A stretch of DNA of 17,701 bases from an uncultured Bacilli bacterium (GTDB lineage Bacteria > Bacillota_I > Bacilli_A > RF39 > UBA660): NCBI GenBank assembly GCA_934119965.1, contig CAKOTA010000025.1:1-17701 (forward strand). The letters run 5' to 3'. The notes under the pieces were generated by a model. The model was given only the letters and a program-made list of their open reading frames with translations, was not told where the DNA came from and did no database searches. The position numbers and the translations under genes were made by a program. Positions 5,576-12,545 of this stretch are shown one piece after another; position 1 is the first letter of the stretch, and each line of letters opens with the position of its first letter.

Positions 5576-7717
5576 ATGCAAGAACAAATTTTAGAATTAT
5601 TTAAAAAGGATAATAAAGCTTTAACAGTTGATGAAATATTTGATTCTTTAAATTTATCTACTGTAGATGATTTAAAAAATTTAATGAAATTATTAAATGA
5701 TATGGAAGATAATTTATTACTTAGAAGAACAAATAAAAATAAATATGAAAAACATACTGATTTATTAGAAAGAAAGGGTATTGTTTTATCAACTAAGGGA
5801 GATTATTCATTTGTAAAAATAATTGATGATAAAGATCCTTTAAAAGATGTTTATGTTCATAATAGCAATTTAAATGGAGCAATTCATGGAGATACAGTAG
5901 TTGTCAAAGTAAATAAAATAGAAGAAAAACCTGATGGAAAAGTTATAAAGGTATTAAAAAGAGATTTAAAAACATTAGTTGGCGAAATAGTAGAAGAAAA
6001 TGGTAAGTATATAGTTGTTCCAGATGATTCTAAAATTAAATTAAGAATTGTTCTTGACAAGAATAAAACAATGAATGCTATGCCAGGTCATAAAGTTTTA
6101 GTTAAACTAACAAATAGATTAAATGATAATACTTTTAATAGTGAAGTTTTAGTTGTTATTGGTCATAAAAATGATCCTGGTGTTGATATATTATCAATAG
6201 TATATAAATATGGAATTGAAGTTGAATTTAATGATGAAGTCTTAAAAGAATTAAATGATATTCCTATTGAAGTTAGTAATGAAGAAATATTACAAAGAAA
6301 AGACCATGATTTAAGAGATGAAATGATTTTTACGATTGATGGTGATGATACTAAAGATATAGATGATGCAGTAAGTTTAAAAAAACTAGAAAATGGAAAT
6401 TATTTATTAGGTGTTCATATAGCAGATGTTAGTTATTATGTAAAAGAAGGAACAGCTTTATATGATAGTGCGATGGAAAGAGGTACTAGTGTTTATTTAG
6501 CTGATCGTGTTATTCCAATGTTACCTCATAAATTGTCAAATGGAATTTGTTCTTTGAATCCAAATGTTGATCGACTAGCAATCTCTTGTATTATGGAAAT
6601 AAACAGTAATGGTAAAACTGTAAGTCATGATATTTTTCCGAGTGTTATAAGAAGTAGAAAACAAATGACTTATAAGAATGTTAATAAAATATTAGAAGAA
6701 AATATTATTCCAGAAGGATATGAAGAATTTGCTGACACATTAAAAGAAATGAAAGAGTTAGCTGATATTTTAAGAAAAATGAAAGTTTCTAGAGGATATA
6801 TAGATTTTGATATTGATGAATCCAAAATTATAGTTGATGAAACAGGAAAAGCTATTGATGTTAAATTAAGAGATAGAGGAACTGGCGAAAGATTAATAGA
6901 AGATTTCATGATTGCTGCTAACGAAACTGTTGCTGAACATATTAGAGATTATGAATTTTTGCCATTTATTTACCGTGTCCACGGCGAACCAAATGAAGAA
7001 AAAATAAATGAATTTATTAGTTATGTTTCAGCTTGTGGATATAAGTTAAAAGGTAAATTTTCAGAAATTCATCCTACTACTATGCAAAAAATATTAGACC
7101 AATTAAAAGATAAAAAAGAATTTCATATATTTTCATCTTTATTATTAAGATGTATGCAAAAAGCTATATATGACACTAATAATATAGGACATTTTGGTTT
7201 AGGTAGTAGTTGTTATACGCATTTTACTTCTCCAATTAGAAGATTTCCAGATACAACAGTTCATAGATTGTTACATAAATATTTATTTGAAGGACATATG
7301 GATAATGATACAGTAAGTTATGAAGAAAATATTTTACCAATAATCGCTGATCATTCTTCTAAAAAAGAAAGAGATTCAGTTGATTGTGAACGTGATGTTG
7401 ATGATATGAAAAAAGCTGAATATATGGCTGATCATATTGGTGAAATATTTAATGGAATGATAAGTTCAATAACAAGTAGAGGAATGTATGTGTCTCTTCC
7501 TAATTTAATTGAAGGTATGATTAGATTAGATGACCTAAATGATGATCATTATATTTTTGATGATACTACTTTAAGTTTAATTGGTAGAAAAAATAAAAGA
7601 GGATATCGTTTAGGTGATGAATTGGAAATTATTGTAAAAGATTCTAGAAAAGAAGTAGGAGAAATTGATTTTGTAATTAATAATGAACAAAATCAAAAAA
7701 TCTATGTAAAAAGGTGA
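5576..7717 (+). CDS. rnr: Ribonuclease R (3'-5' exoribonuclease)
   Basis: The 713-residue product has the complete RNase R order. An N-terminal winged-helix region (about 1-65) is followed by two cold-shock OB domains (about 68-225) and the RNB catalytic domain (about 245-575), whose acidic cluster DGDDTKDIDD occupies 255-264. RGTSVYLADRVIPMLPHKLSNGICSLNP and HFTSPIRRFPD are further RNB hallmarks. A C-terminal S1 domain begins near 622 (GEIFNGMISSITSRGMYVSL). It degrades structured RNA processively in the cytoplasm. With SmpB and tmRNA it removes faulty messages after ribosome rescue, and all three are encoded together here. AGAGGTG precedes the ATG. smpB begins five bases after the stop, and its ribosome-binding site is inside the last rnr codons. 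Confidence 0.98.
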   Translation: MQEQILELFKKDNKALTVDEIFDSLNLSTVDDLKNLMKLLNDMEDNLLLRRTNKNKYEKHTDLLERKGIVLSTKGDYSFVKIIDDKDPLKDVYVHNSNLNGAIHGDTVVVKVNKIEEKPDGKVIKVLKRDLKTLVGEIVEENGKYIVVPDDSKIKLRIVLDKNKTMNAMPGHKVLVKLTNRLNDNTFNSEVLVVIGHKNDPGVDILSIVYKYGIEVEFNDEVLKELNDIPIEVSNEEILQRKDHDLRDEMIFTIDGDDTKDIDDAVSLKKLENGNYLLGVHIADVSYYVKEGTALYDSAMERGTSVYLADRVIPMLPHKLSNGICSLNPNVDRLAISCIMEINSNGKTVSHDIFPSVIRSRKQMTYKNVNKILEENIIPEGYEEFADTLKEMKELADILRKMKVSRGYIDFDIDESKIIVDETGKAIDVKLRDRGTGERLIEDFMIAANETVAEHIRDYEFLPFIYRVHGEPNEEKINEFISYVSACGYKLKGKFSEIHPTTMQKILDQLKDKKEFHIFSSLLLRCMQKAIYDTNNIGHFGLGSSCYTHFTSPIRRFPDTTVHRLLHKYLFEGHMDNDTVSYEENILPIIADHSSKKERDSVDCERDVDDMKKAEYMADHIGEIFNGMISSITSRGMYVSLPNLIEGMIRLDDLNDDHYIFDDTTLSLIGRKNKRGYRLGDELEIIVKDSRKEVGEIDFVINNEQNQKIYVKR

Positions 7718-7722
7718 TTTAA

Positions 7723-8166
7723 TTGATAGAAATAAAAAATAGAAAAGCCAATTATGATTATGAAATATTAGAAACATATGAAGCTGGAATTGTTTTAACG
7801 GGTACAGAAATTAAATCAATAAGATTAGGCAAAGCTAATTTAAAAGATAGTTATGCAATAGTAAAAAATAATGAATTATTTTTGCTTAATATGCATATTA
7901 GTCAATATAAAGAAGGAAATATTTTTAATCATAACGAAACAAGAACAAGAAAATTATTAATGCATAAAAAAGAAATATTTAAATTAAGAGATATGATTGA
8001 GAAAAATGGCAATACTTTAATTCCTCTTAAATTGTATTTCAAAGGCAATTGTGCTAAAATATTGATTGGTCTTGCCAAAGGTAAAAAGAATTATGATAAA
8101 AGAGAATCAGAAAAGAAAAAAGATTCTATAAGAGAAATAAAAAGGGAACTAAAAAAATTTCAGTAA
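7723..8166 (+). CDS. smpB: SsrA-binding protein SmpB
   Basis: The 147-residue product starts at a TTG codon, placed by AAGGTGA a few bases upstream at the end of rnr and by the conserved N-terminus IEIKNRKANYDYEILETYEAG. The SmpB signature is clear: GIVLTGTEIKSIRLGKANLKDSYA in pieces, LFLLNMHISQY, and TRTRKLLMHKKEI. The basic tail LAKGKKNYDKRESEKKK inserts into the empty mRNA channel of the stalled ribosome. SmpB binds the tRNA-like part of tmRNA, whose gene ssrA lies about 900 bases downstream. A bidirectional terminator overlaps its end. Confidence 0.97.
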   Translation: MIEIKNRKANYDYEILETYEAGIVLTGTEIKSIRLGKANLKDSYAIVKNNELFLLNMHISQYKEGNIFNHNETRTRKLLMHKKEIFKLRDMIEKNGNTLIPLKLYFKGNCAKILIGLAKGKKNYDKRESEKKKDSIREIKRELKKFQ

Positions 8167-8180
8167 TTCTGAAATTTTTT
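8152..8180. terminator. Bidirectional terminator between smpB and a convergent gene
   Basis: AAAAAATTTCAG (8152-8163) and CTGAAATTTTTT (8169-8180) form a 12-base stem with a five-base loop. The A run on one side and the T run on the other let it serve both smpB and the minus-strand gene that ends at 8179. Confidence 0.85.
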
Positions 8181-8922
8181 ATTTTAATAGTTTTCTTTTT
8201 TGTTTTGTGCATTCGTTAATAATTATGGCTTCTACCATATTGTAAGAATTTTCATCAAGAATATTTTTGAATTCTTTCATTAATTCAAATTTAGTTTGTT
8301 CAATATTTATTGAATCGCTAGTAATTTGTTTTTCAATTTTAAGCTTTAATAGTGTATATATAAGGCTTTTGATACAATAGTAATTTGGTGGCAATGATTT
8401 AATTTTTTGAGGTTGTTCTACTTTTTTAATATATGCTCCTTTATTTGGAATAATTTCAAATTCAAATGGTACATATTCATCAATACAATCCAAATTAAAT
8501 ATAAGTAATGAGCGTATATTCCAATTGTAAAATTCATTTTGTCTTAAATTATAACTAAAGGAATAAGGATTAATATATATTGCATCGTAAATTTTACTTA
8601 TTTTTTCATAATCAATATAGTTTCCATTAGACCACTTTTCTTTTGCATTTTTGACATCATTGTCTGTTAATAAGTATAAAATTGATGTATTTTCTTTTAA
8701 ATTAAATAAACACCCTTTATTTTCATCATATCTTAAAAATTTTCCTTCCTGGTTTTCTAAAATATAATCAGTTCTATCACTTATGGAACCTTCGATATTG
8801 TTATTGGGGCAAGCCCAAAAACCTCCATATGGTTTTATTCCATCATTTAATATATCGATGAATAATTCTTTTCTGATACTAGAACTTCCTATATGGACGA
8901 ATTTATAATTTTCTATATTCAT
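8179..8922 (-). CDS. Unknown protein inserted between smpB and ssrA (ART-like fold suspected)
   Basis: The 247-residue product starts at an ATG preceded by AAAGGTGA and its own promoter. It has no signal peptide or membrane helix. The N-terminus reads YKFVHIGSS, then GIKPYGGFWACPN, then a central KWSNGNYIDYEKISKIYDAIYINPYSF split by loops, then WNIRSLLIFNLDCIDEY. The pattern of an early H-x-G-S, a K-P-x-G-x-W-x-S/C turn and a later hydrophobic 'SLLIFN' strand resembles small uncharacterised proteins that I suspect have an ADP-ribosyltransferase-like fold. I cannot name the family. The C-terminal third is a helical region rich in Lys and Glu. It is convergent to smpB and divergent from ssrA, thus an accessory insertion splitting a functional trio. 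Confidence 0.6.
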   Translation of the reverse strand: MNIENYKFVHIGSSSIRKELFIDILNDGIKPYGGFWACPNNNIEGSISDRTDYILENQEGKFLRYDENKGCLFNLKENTSILYLLTDNDVKNAKEKWSNGNYIDYEKISKIYDAIYINPYSFSYNLRQNEFYNWNIRSLLIFNLDCIDEYVPFEFEIIPNKGAYIKKVEQPQKIKSLPPNYYCIKSLIYTLLKLKIEKQITSDSINIEQTKFELMKEFKNILDENSYNMVEAIIINECTKQKRKLLK

Positions 8923-8944
8923 AAAATCACCTTTAGTGCAATAT

Positions 8945-8972
8945 ATTATAACATATAATAATATAATTTCAA
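8945..8972 (-). promoter_or_regulatory. Promoter of the minus-strand gene ending at 8179
   Basis: On the minus strand TTGAAA (8972-8967) and TATAAT (8950-8945) are 16 bases apart, 23 bases before the ATG. It lies back to back with the ssrA promoter. Confidence 0.6.
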
Positions 8973-8991
8973 TGTTTATTGAGACTTTTTC

Positions 8992-9020
8992 TTGAATATT
9001 TCTAGGTATAATGCTATAAT
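8992..9020 (+). promoter_or_regulatory. Promoter of ssrA
   Basis: TTGAAT (8992-8997) and TATAAT (9015-9020) are 17 bases apart. A second TATAAT at 9007-9012 overlaps the spacer. The mature tmRNA 5' end lies 15 bases after the -10 box, so a short precursor leader would be trimmed by RNase P. Confidence 0.75.
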
Positions 9021-9034
9021 ATTAACTGTAAAAA

Positions 9035-9412
9035 GGGGCTGTTCAGGTTTCGACAGATATATTTCGTTATGAACTGCAGGGAGTAGGAGTACTTTAAACT
9101 CACAAAAAAATAAATGCAAAAAATGTTAAAAATGTATTAGCTTCAGTATTCAAAAGCAATGCTGTTGCCTTTGCCTAATTAATTTAGAGTAATACAACTT
9201 TCTTTTATTTCTTTCCTGTGGAGATATTAGAGGGTTCGATTTAGCAGGATATATTATTATGATTCCTTTAAATAATAATGAATAATAAAGGATTACTAAA
9301 AAGAATGTTGTTGGTTACTTATCTTTTTAGGAAATATATTAATCAACTAACCTTGTAGATGTTTATAATAGAGTGTATTTGGACAGGAGTTCGATTCTCC
9401 TCAGCTCCACCA
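9035..9412 (+). ncRNA. ssrA: Transfer-messenger RNA
   Basis: The gene begins GGGGCTGTTCAGGTTTCGAC and ends TTCGATTCTCCTCAGCTCC followed by encoded ACCA. The ends pair as the tRNA-like acceptor stem (GGGGCTG with CAGCTCC), and GGACAGGAGTTCGATTCTCC supplies the T arm. The tag frame opens at the resume codon GCA (9116-9118) and gives AKNVKNVLASVFKSNAVAFA before TAA at 9176-9178, ending in small and hydrophobic residues as proteolysis tags do. It rescues ribosomes stalled on messages without a stop codon, together with SmpB encoded nearby. The 3' end is a favoured integration site for mobile elements, and an accessory region follows it, but I see no duplicated attachment sequence. Confidence 0.97.
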
Positions 9413-9498
9413 GTTAATAATGCACAAGCAAACTATTTCTATTATTTTAGAGGTGGATTTGCTGTTTATATAAAGATTGATAATAACAAGCAAAAAAC

Positions 9499-9527
9499 GA
9501 CTAGCTAGATTTAGTTAGTCATTTTTT
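9499..9527 (+). terminator. Rho-independent terminator downstream of ssrA
   Basis: GACTAGCT (9499-9506) pairs with AGTTAGTC (9513-9520), with one G-U pair, and is followed by ATTTTTT. The 85 bases between ssrA and this stem hold only a weak AGCAAA/TTTGCT pairing, and no gene is visible from there to 9640. Confidence 0.75.
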
Positions 9528-9641
9528 ATGTTTAGTATTTTTAAAACCTATTAAGCTATATTTTAATAATTTATGATATATGTTATTTGTAAAATATACT
9601 TATTTAAAAATGTAAATAAAGTATTAAAATTCGAAATATCG

Positions 9642-9669
9642 TTAAATAATTTGTAAAGTATGATATAAT
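9642..9669 (+). promoter_or_regulatory. Extended -10 promoter upstream of the 9703 gene
   Basis: TGATATAAT (TATAAT at 9664-9669) matches an extended -10 box, with a weak TTAAAT -35 element 16 bases upstream. The same TGnTATAAT style occurs at other genes of this accessory region (11764 and 12517). Confidence 0.5.
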
Positions 9670-9702
9670 ATGTATACTGAAGATATAGGATGATTCGGTT
9701 CT

Positions 9703-10662
9703 ATGGAAGATATAGAAAGAATAATAAGTGCAAAAAATAGAGTATTTCATGGTGGTCTTGGTTTAGGTAAAGATAATCCTATTTCGTTGCATATAGATAC
9801 TGGTCATATTTATAGAGTTACAGGTTCATCTCAAATAGAAGATATATGTAGATATAAAAAATGGAGGTATATTATGAGTGAAGCTTTAAGTAATTTAAAT
9901 GATGGATACAAACAAAAGAAAAAAGAAGCAATTTCTAAAGAGGAAAACCAAAAAATTAAACAAGATTATAAAGAAATGAAAGCACTTATTAAAGGTGCTG
10001 ATAAACTTTTACAAAAACATGATCAGAAATTAAAAAAAATTGATAAAGAGTGGGATAAATTAATCCCTGAGTTAGAGCAAAATTTTAATAGTATAGGAAA
10101 AGAAAAAATTAAATACGAAGATAATGAAGAGGTAAAAGGAATGTCAAAAGAATTAGATAATAATTACCAGAAATTTGATGAACAGAGAAAACATAGTGAT
10201 GAAGTAATAAGAAAATCATATGAAACAATAAAACAAATAGATGAAAAGTTAGAGCAATTAGAAAAGGAAAAAAATATAATTGATAATAAAGAGATTAAAA
10301 TTACAGTAAAGGAATATATACCTACTGTTCCAAATGATGATATTAAATTATCGATAGAGTTATATTCAAAACATTTTTTAGAGTTCGTTAAACCACATAC
10401 TATTTTTTACAAAAACGAACAAATTAATGACGAAATTAAATACAAAAAAATTGTTGAATTAATTGATAACAATATAGATAATATCAAACGATTAAATATG
10501 GAAAAAATTAGTTCATATAAAGGCGGATTACAAGAGATAATTACTATCCAAATAGATAATGATAATTTCATATTAGTAGGAAATACCGATAATCAAGAAA
10601 TGAAGCAATTATATAACGATATTAAAGATAAAATTTTAATTATAATTGAACAAAAAAGATAG
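9703..10662 (+). CDS. Coiled-coil protein with an N-terminal extension and an internal strong start
   Basis: The full frame gives 319 residues. Residues 1-57 form a compact segment (FHGGLGLGKDNPISLHID, then GHIYRVTGSSQIEDI) that looks like part of a folded domain, ending at KKWRY. From residue 58 the protein is a long, highly charged helical region (about 58-200, many Lys and Glu, LEQLEKEKN) likely to be a coiled coil. A mixed C-terminal domain follows (about 200-319, IKITVKEYIPTVPNDDI to DKILIIIEQ). The first ATG has only a poor AGGA 13 bases upstream. By contrast, GGAGG at 9863-9867 lies six bases before the in-frame ATG at 9874, so translation may start there and give a 262-residue form. 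I do not recognise the family. No signal peptide or membrane helix is present. Confidence 0.65.
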   Translation: MEDIERIISAKNRVFHGGLGLGKDNPISLHIDTGHIYRVTGSSQIEDICRYKKWRYIMSEALSNLNDGYKQKKKEAISKEENQKIKQDYKEMKALIKGADKLLQKHDQKLKKIDKEWDKLIPELEQNFNSIGKEKIKYEDNEEVKGMSKELDNNYQKFDEQRKHSDEVIRKSYETIKQIDEKLEQLEKEKNIIDNKEIKITVKEYIPTVPNDDIKLSIELYSKHFLEFVKPHTIFYKNEQINDEIKYKKIVELIDNNIDNIKRLNMEKISSYKGGLQEIITIQIDNDNFILVGNTDNQEMKQLYNDIKDKILIIIEQKR

Positions 10663-10699
10663 ATATGTACCTAAAAATGTAATTTGTTTATAAGAAAAA

Positions 10700-10798
10700 A
10701 TGAATATTAAAATAGAAGTAAATAATGATGAATTTGGTGGACTAGGGTATCACTATAAATTTAAGAAACTTGATACTGTGAATGAAAATGACATATAA
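10700..10798 (+). CDS. Possible 32-residue ORF or gene remnant
   Basis: ATG at 10700 opens 32 codons (MNIKIEVNNDEFGG, then GYHYKFKKL) ending at TAA 10796-10798. The composition looks protein-like, but there is no Shine-Dalgarno and no promoter. It may be what is left of a longer gene. From 10799 to 10890 nothing else is visible. Confidence 0.25.
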   Translation: MNIKIEVNNDEFGGLGYHYKFKKLDTVNENDI

Positions 10799-10892
10799 TG
10801 ATACGGCAATATATACAAACAATATTTTTGAATAGTTAAATTATTGGAAATGTATTGCTACTTTTTATATTCTTTGGTAAAACTAATATAGT

Positions 10893-10993
10893 GATTGATA
10901 TAAATCAATCGTCTTTATGCGAAAGAGTTGTAAACCACTTCGTCGTTCGCACCAGATTGATAGGAAACTCGAACCTTTTATAGTTCGAGTTTT
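10893..10993 (+). ncRNA. Candidate structured RNA ending in a terminator
   Basis: Within an A+T-rich gap, a relatively G+C-rich block of about 100 bases carries three hairpins in a row: GATTGA-TATAAA-TCAATC (10893-10910); TGCGAA (10918-10923) pairing with TTCGCA (10946-10951) around a 22-base interior; and AAACTCGAAC (10965-10974) with GTTCGAGTTT (10983-10992), ending in a short T run. No open frame of note crosses it. A start could lie near the TAATATAGT at about 10884-10892, but no good -35 is seen. It could instead be the 3' untranslated region and terminator of an upstream gene. Confidence 0.35.
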
Positions 10994-11100
10994 AAAATAC
11001 TTAATTTTATGCTAAAGCATTTATAAAATTAAAATGATTATGTCAATTTAAAAACACACTTGCATAATGACATAATCATTATGCGTGTGCAAAGTATTTT
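10994..11100. repeat. Nested palindrome cluster with mutually exclusive pairings
   Basis: Outer arms AAAATACTT (10994-11002) and AAGTATTTT (11092-11100) enclose several inverted repeats. TTAATTTTATGC (11001-11012) pairs with GCAT-TT-ATAAAATTAA (11017-11032). AATGATTATGTCA (11033-11045) is perfectly complementary to TGACATAATCATT (11068-11080). The latter lies inside another strong hairpin, CACAC-TT-GCATAATGA (11055-11070) with TCATTATGC-GTGTG (11076-11089). The last two pairings cannot form together. There is no open frame. Such clusters occur in attenuators, plasmid replication or transfer origins, and recombination sites; the sequence alone does not decide. Confidence 0.6.
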
Positions 11101-11192
11101 TATATTTTAAAATTTATGTTAATTTAATTCAAGCAATGGTAAATATCTCTAGTTTATGATAAAATAGAAGCATAATATTGGAGGACTTCTAA

Positions 11193-11439
11193 ATGAGAAA
11201 AATAAAAATCAATGGCATTTACAAACACTTTAAGGGAGATTATTATTTAGTTATAGATGTTGCAAATCACTCTGAAACAAAAGAGAAATATGTAGTTTAC
11301 AGAAGACTATATGGTGATGGAAGTTTATGGATTTAGACCAATGGAAATGTTTTTAAGTGAAGTTGATCATGAAAAATATCCTGATGTAAAGCAAAAATAT
11401 AGATTTGAATTGCAAGAAATTGAAAGCGTAGCAAAATAA
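11193..11439 (+). pseudogene. DUF1653-family gene broken by a one-base frameshift
   Basis: An ATG at 11193, with GGAGG at 11180-11184 eight bases upstream, opens a DUF1653-type protein. It runs GIYKHFKGDYYLVIDVANHS, then YVVYRRLYGDGSLWI, and stops at TAG 11334-11336 after 47 residues. Shifting by one base at ATTTAGACC restores the rest of the domain (RPMEMFLSEVD, then KYPDVKQKYRFELQEIE) to a stop at 11437-11439. The expected text is W-I-R-P, so one extra T in GGATTTAGACC explains the break. The intact protein would be about 81 residues. DUF1653 proteins are small, of unknown function and common in bacterial and phage genomes. Either the gene is a recent pseudogene or the base is a sequencing error. 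Confidence 0.8.
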
Positions 11440-11444
11440 AATAG

Positions 11445-11700
11445 AAAGAATTAAATAAAAAAGTAATTGAACTTGAATCAAAAATTGAATCGTGGAAACA
11501 AAGAGTAAATGAAATTTTAAATTTTATATCTGAAAGAGTTAAAGGGTTCTTTGGTAATATGTTAAAGAATAAATATAAAGATATTGCAGATGATTTAAGA
11601 GAAAATAATATAATAAATGAAAATGAATATAATAAGATAAATAATGAACCAAAAAAAAGAATATAAAAAAAGTAAAAATAAAGATGATTTTGAATTATAA
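11445..11700 (+). pseudogene. Decayed C-terminal remnant 1 (relaxase-tail-like)
   Basis: Open from 11445 without a usable start, this reads VIELESKIESWKQRVNEIL, then KGFFGNMLKNKYKDIADDL, then NNIINENEY. It stops at 11664-11666, and after a shift in the neighbouring poly-A the ending KSKNKDDFEL reaches TAA 11698-11700. The 12278 ORF is clearly homologous: both share W-K, F-G-x(4)-K-Y-K-[DE]-I-A-D-[DN]-L, N-x-I-x-N-E-x-E-Y and a final D-D-F-E. From memory, this resembles the C-terminal tail of Mob-type plasmid relaxases in Firmicutes, but the catalytic part is absent. I regard it as a leftover of a mobilisable element. Confidence 0.6.
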
Positions 11701-11743
11701 ATTTATAAAAAAATTGAAAGTAAAAATATTTTCATCTTTTGGG

Positions 11744-11772
11744 TTAAAATGGTTATAGAAATGTGTTATAAT
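11744..11772 (+). promoter_or_regulatory. Extended -10 promoter of the 11803 gene
   Basis: TGTTATAAT (TATAAT at 11767-11772) has the TGn extension, with TTAAAA 17 bases upstream as a weak -35. It lies 30 bases before the ATG and makes the longer frame starting at 11749 unlikely. Confidence 0.55.
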
Positions 11773-11802
11773 ATTAAACAAAACTTTAACGGAGGTTTAG
11801 TC

Positions 11803-12024
11803 ATGAAAAAATCAGCAAAAATAAGTTTAACTAAAACACCTAAAATATCATTAAGATTAAAAGAAGCAAAGAAACAAATTGAATTAATAAGAACTGATAA
11901 TAGTATTTTAGGAAGTTCAAAATTGCCTAAAAGTTGTAATTATGAAATTGAAAAATATTCAGCATTAGCATATGATAAGTTTGAAAAAGAACAAGGACCA
12001 ATGTTAAAGAAAATACGAAAGTAG
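11803..12024 (+). CDS. Small basic protein of unknown function
   Basis: The ATG at 11803 follows CGGAGG by seven bases and gives 73 residues. An in-frame start at 11749 exists but lies inside the promoter. The first part is a Lys/Ser/Thr-rich stretch with a doubled motif (AKISLTKTPKISLRLKEAKKQ). A helix follows (about 20-30), then a middle with Ser/Pro (SSKLPKSCNYEIEKYSAL), and the end is again basic (LKKIRK). There is no membrane helix. Size, charge and the single-gene promoter-terminator setting suggest a nucleic-acid-associated or regulatory protein of a mobile element. I do not recognise it. Confidence 0.6.
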   Translation: MKKSAKISLTKTPKISLRLKEAKKQIELIRTDNSILGSSKLPKSCNYEIEKYSALAYDKFEKEQGPMLKKIRK

Positions 12025-12040
12025 GAAAATACTTTCCTTT
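12017..12040 (+). terminator. Terminator of the 11803 gene
   Basis: GAAAGTA (12017-12023) and TACTTTC (12030-12036) form a seven-base stem overlapping the stop codon, followed by CTTTTCTTTT. Confidence 0.65.
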
Positions 12041-12098
12041 TCTTTTATTGATGTGTATAATGTAATTAGTTAGTAAGTTTATTACTTACTATCATCTT

Positions 12099-12210
12099 TT
12101 ACCCTAGAAGTTGTTCTATTTCTTCCTTTAGGGCACCATTGGCTAATCTGTTTGAACTATTCGAACTTTGATGTATAGAATCAATCAAATGATTGATTTT
12201 TTCGTTTTAT
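12099..12210 (-). pseudogene. Possible C-terminal gene remnant on the minus strand
   Basis: A minus-strand frame open from a TAA near 12210 to a TAA at 12101-12099 lacks a credible start. It ends in a protein-like sequence, SNRLANGALKEEIEQLLG. Downstream on this strand, TAGTAAG/CTTACTA (12091-12071) could be its old terminator stem. It may be the tail of a lost gene; chance is also possible. Confidence 0.25.
12179..12202 (+). terminator. Rho-independent terminator without an intact gene in front
   Basis: AATCAATC (12179-12186), loop AAAT and GATTGATT (12191-12198) are followed by TTTT. No intact plus-strand gene directly precedes it, in keeping with decayed cargo in this stretch (12041-12277). 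Confidence 0.6.
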
Positions 12211-12277
12211 AAGAAAAAATCATAGAAAGGTTGGTGTCTATGATAAAGATAATGAAATTTCAACATTAAAATTTAAA

Positions 12278-12493
12278 ATGGAAGATTTAAAAGATAGAAT
12301 AAATTATTGGAAAGATAAATTTCAAAGAGTTGTTAAATATATTCATTATAAAATATATGGTATATTTGGTGATAAAGATGATAAATATAAAGAAATAGCT
12401 GATAACTTATTTATAAATGGAATTATGAATGAAAAAGAATACACTAGTGTTATTAATAATAAAGAAAAAAATAGTGATGATTTTGAGCGATAG
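12278..12493 (+). pseudogene. C-terminal remnant 2 (relaxase-tail-like)
   Basis: The ATG at 12278 opens 71 residues, but the coherent frame begins further upstream (VGVYDKDNEISTLKFK from about 12230) with no start codon or Shine-Dalgarno, so this is more likely a 5'-truncated gene than a small gene. The sequence runs EDLKDRINYWKDKFQRVV, then IYGIFGDKDDKYKEIADNL, then NGIMNEKEYTSVI, and ends NSDDFER. It is homologous to the remnant at 11445-11700. The heptad-like helix before a W-K motif and the acidic ending resemble relaxase C-termini, from memory. Since this frame is still open while remnant 1 is broken twice, this copy is probably the younger. Confidence 0.55.
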
Positions 12494-12496
12494 ATA

Positions 12497-12525
12497 TTAA
12501 CTATATATTTTTAATTTGATATAAT
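12497..12525 (+). promoter_or_regulatory. Promoter of the DUF3800 gene pair
   Basis: TTGATATAAT places an extended -10 box (TATAAT at 12520-12525), with TTAACT 17 bases upstream. AAAGGAGGAA at 12531-12540 follows directly, so the leader is very short. Confidence 0.55.
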
Positions 12526-12545
12526 TGTAGAAAGGAGGAATTTAT

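Noticed and set aside
10918..10953. tRNA-like piece ending in CACCA
   Set aside because: Only a six-base stem around 22 bases is present, with no D, anticodon or T arms; too short for a tRNA.
11744..11780. MOBV-type transfer origin around TGTGTTATAAT
   Set aside because: The flanking inverted repeat expected of such origins is missing, and the bases are explained by an extended -10 promoter.
11749..11802. Longer N-terminus of the 73-residue protein from the ATG at 11749
   Set aside because: It overlaps the -10 box, and a good Shine-Dalgarno sits before the ATG at 11803.
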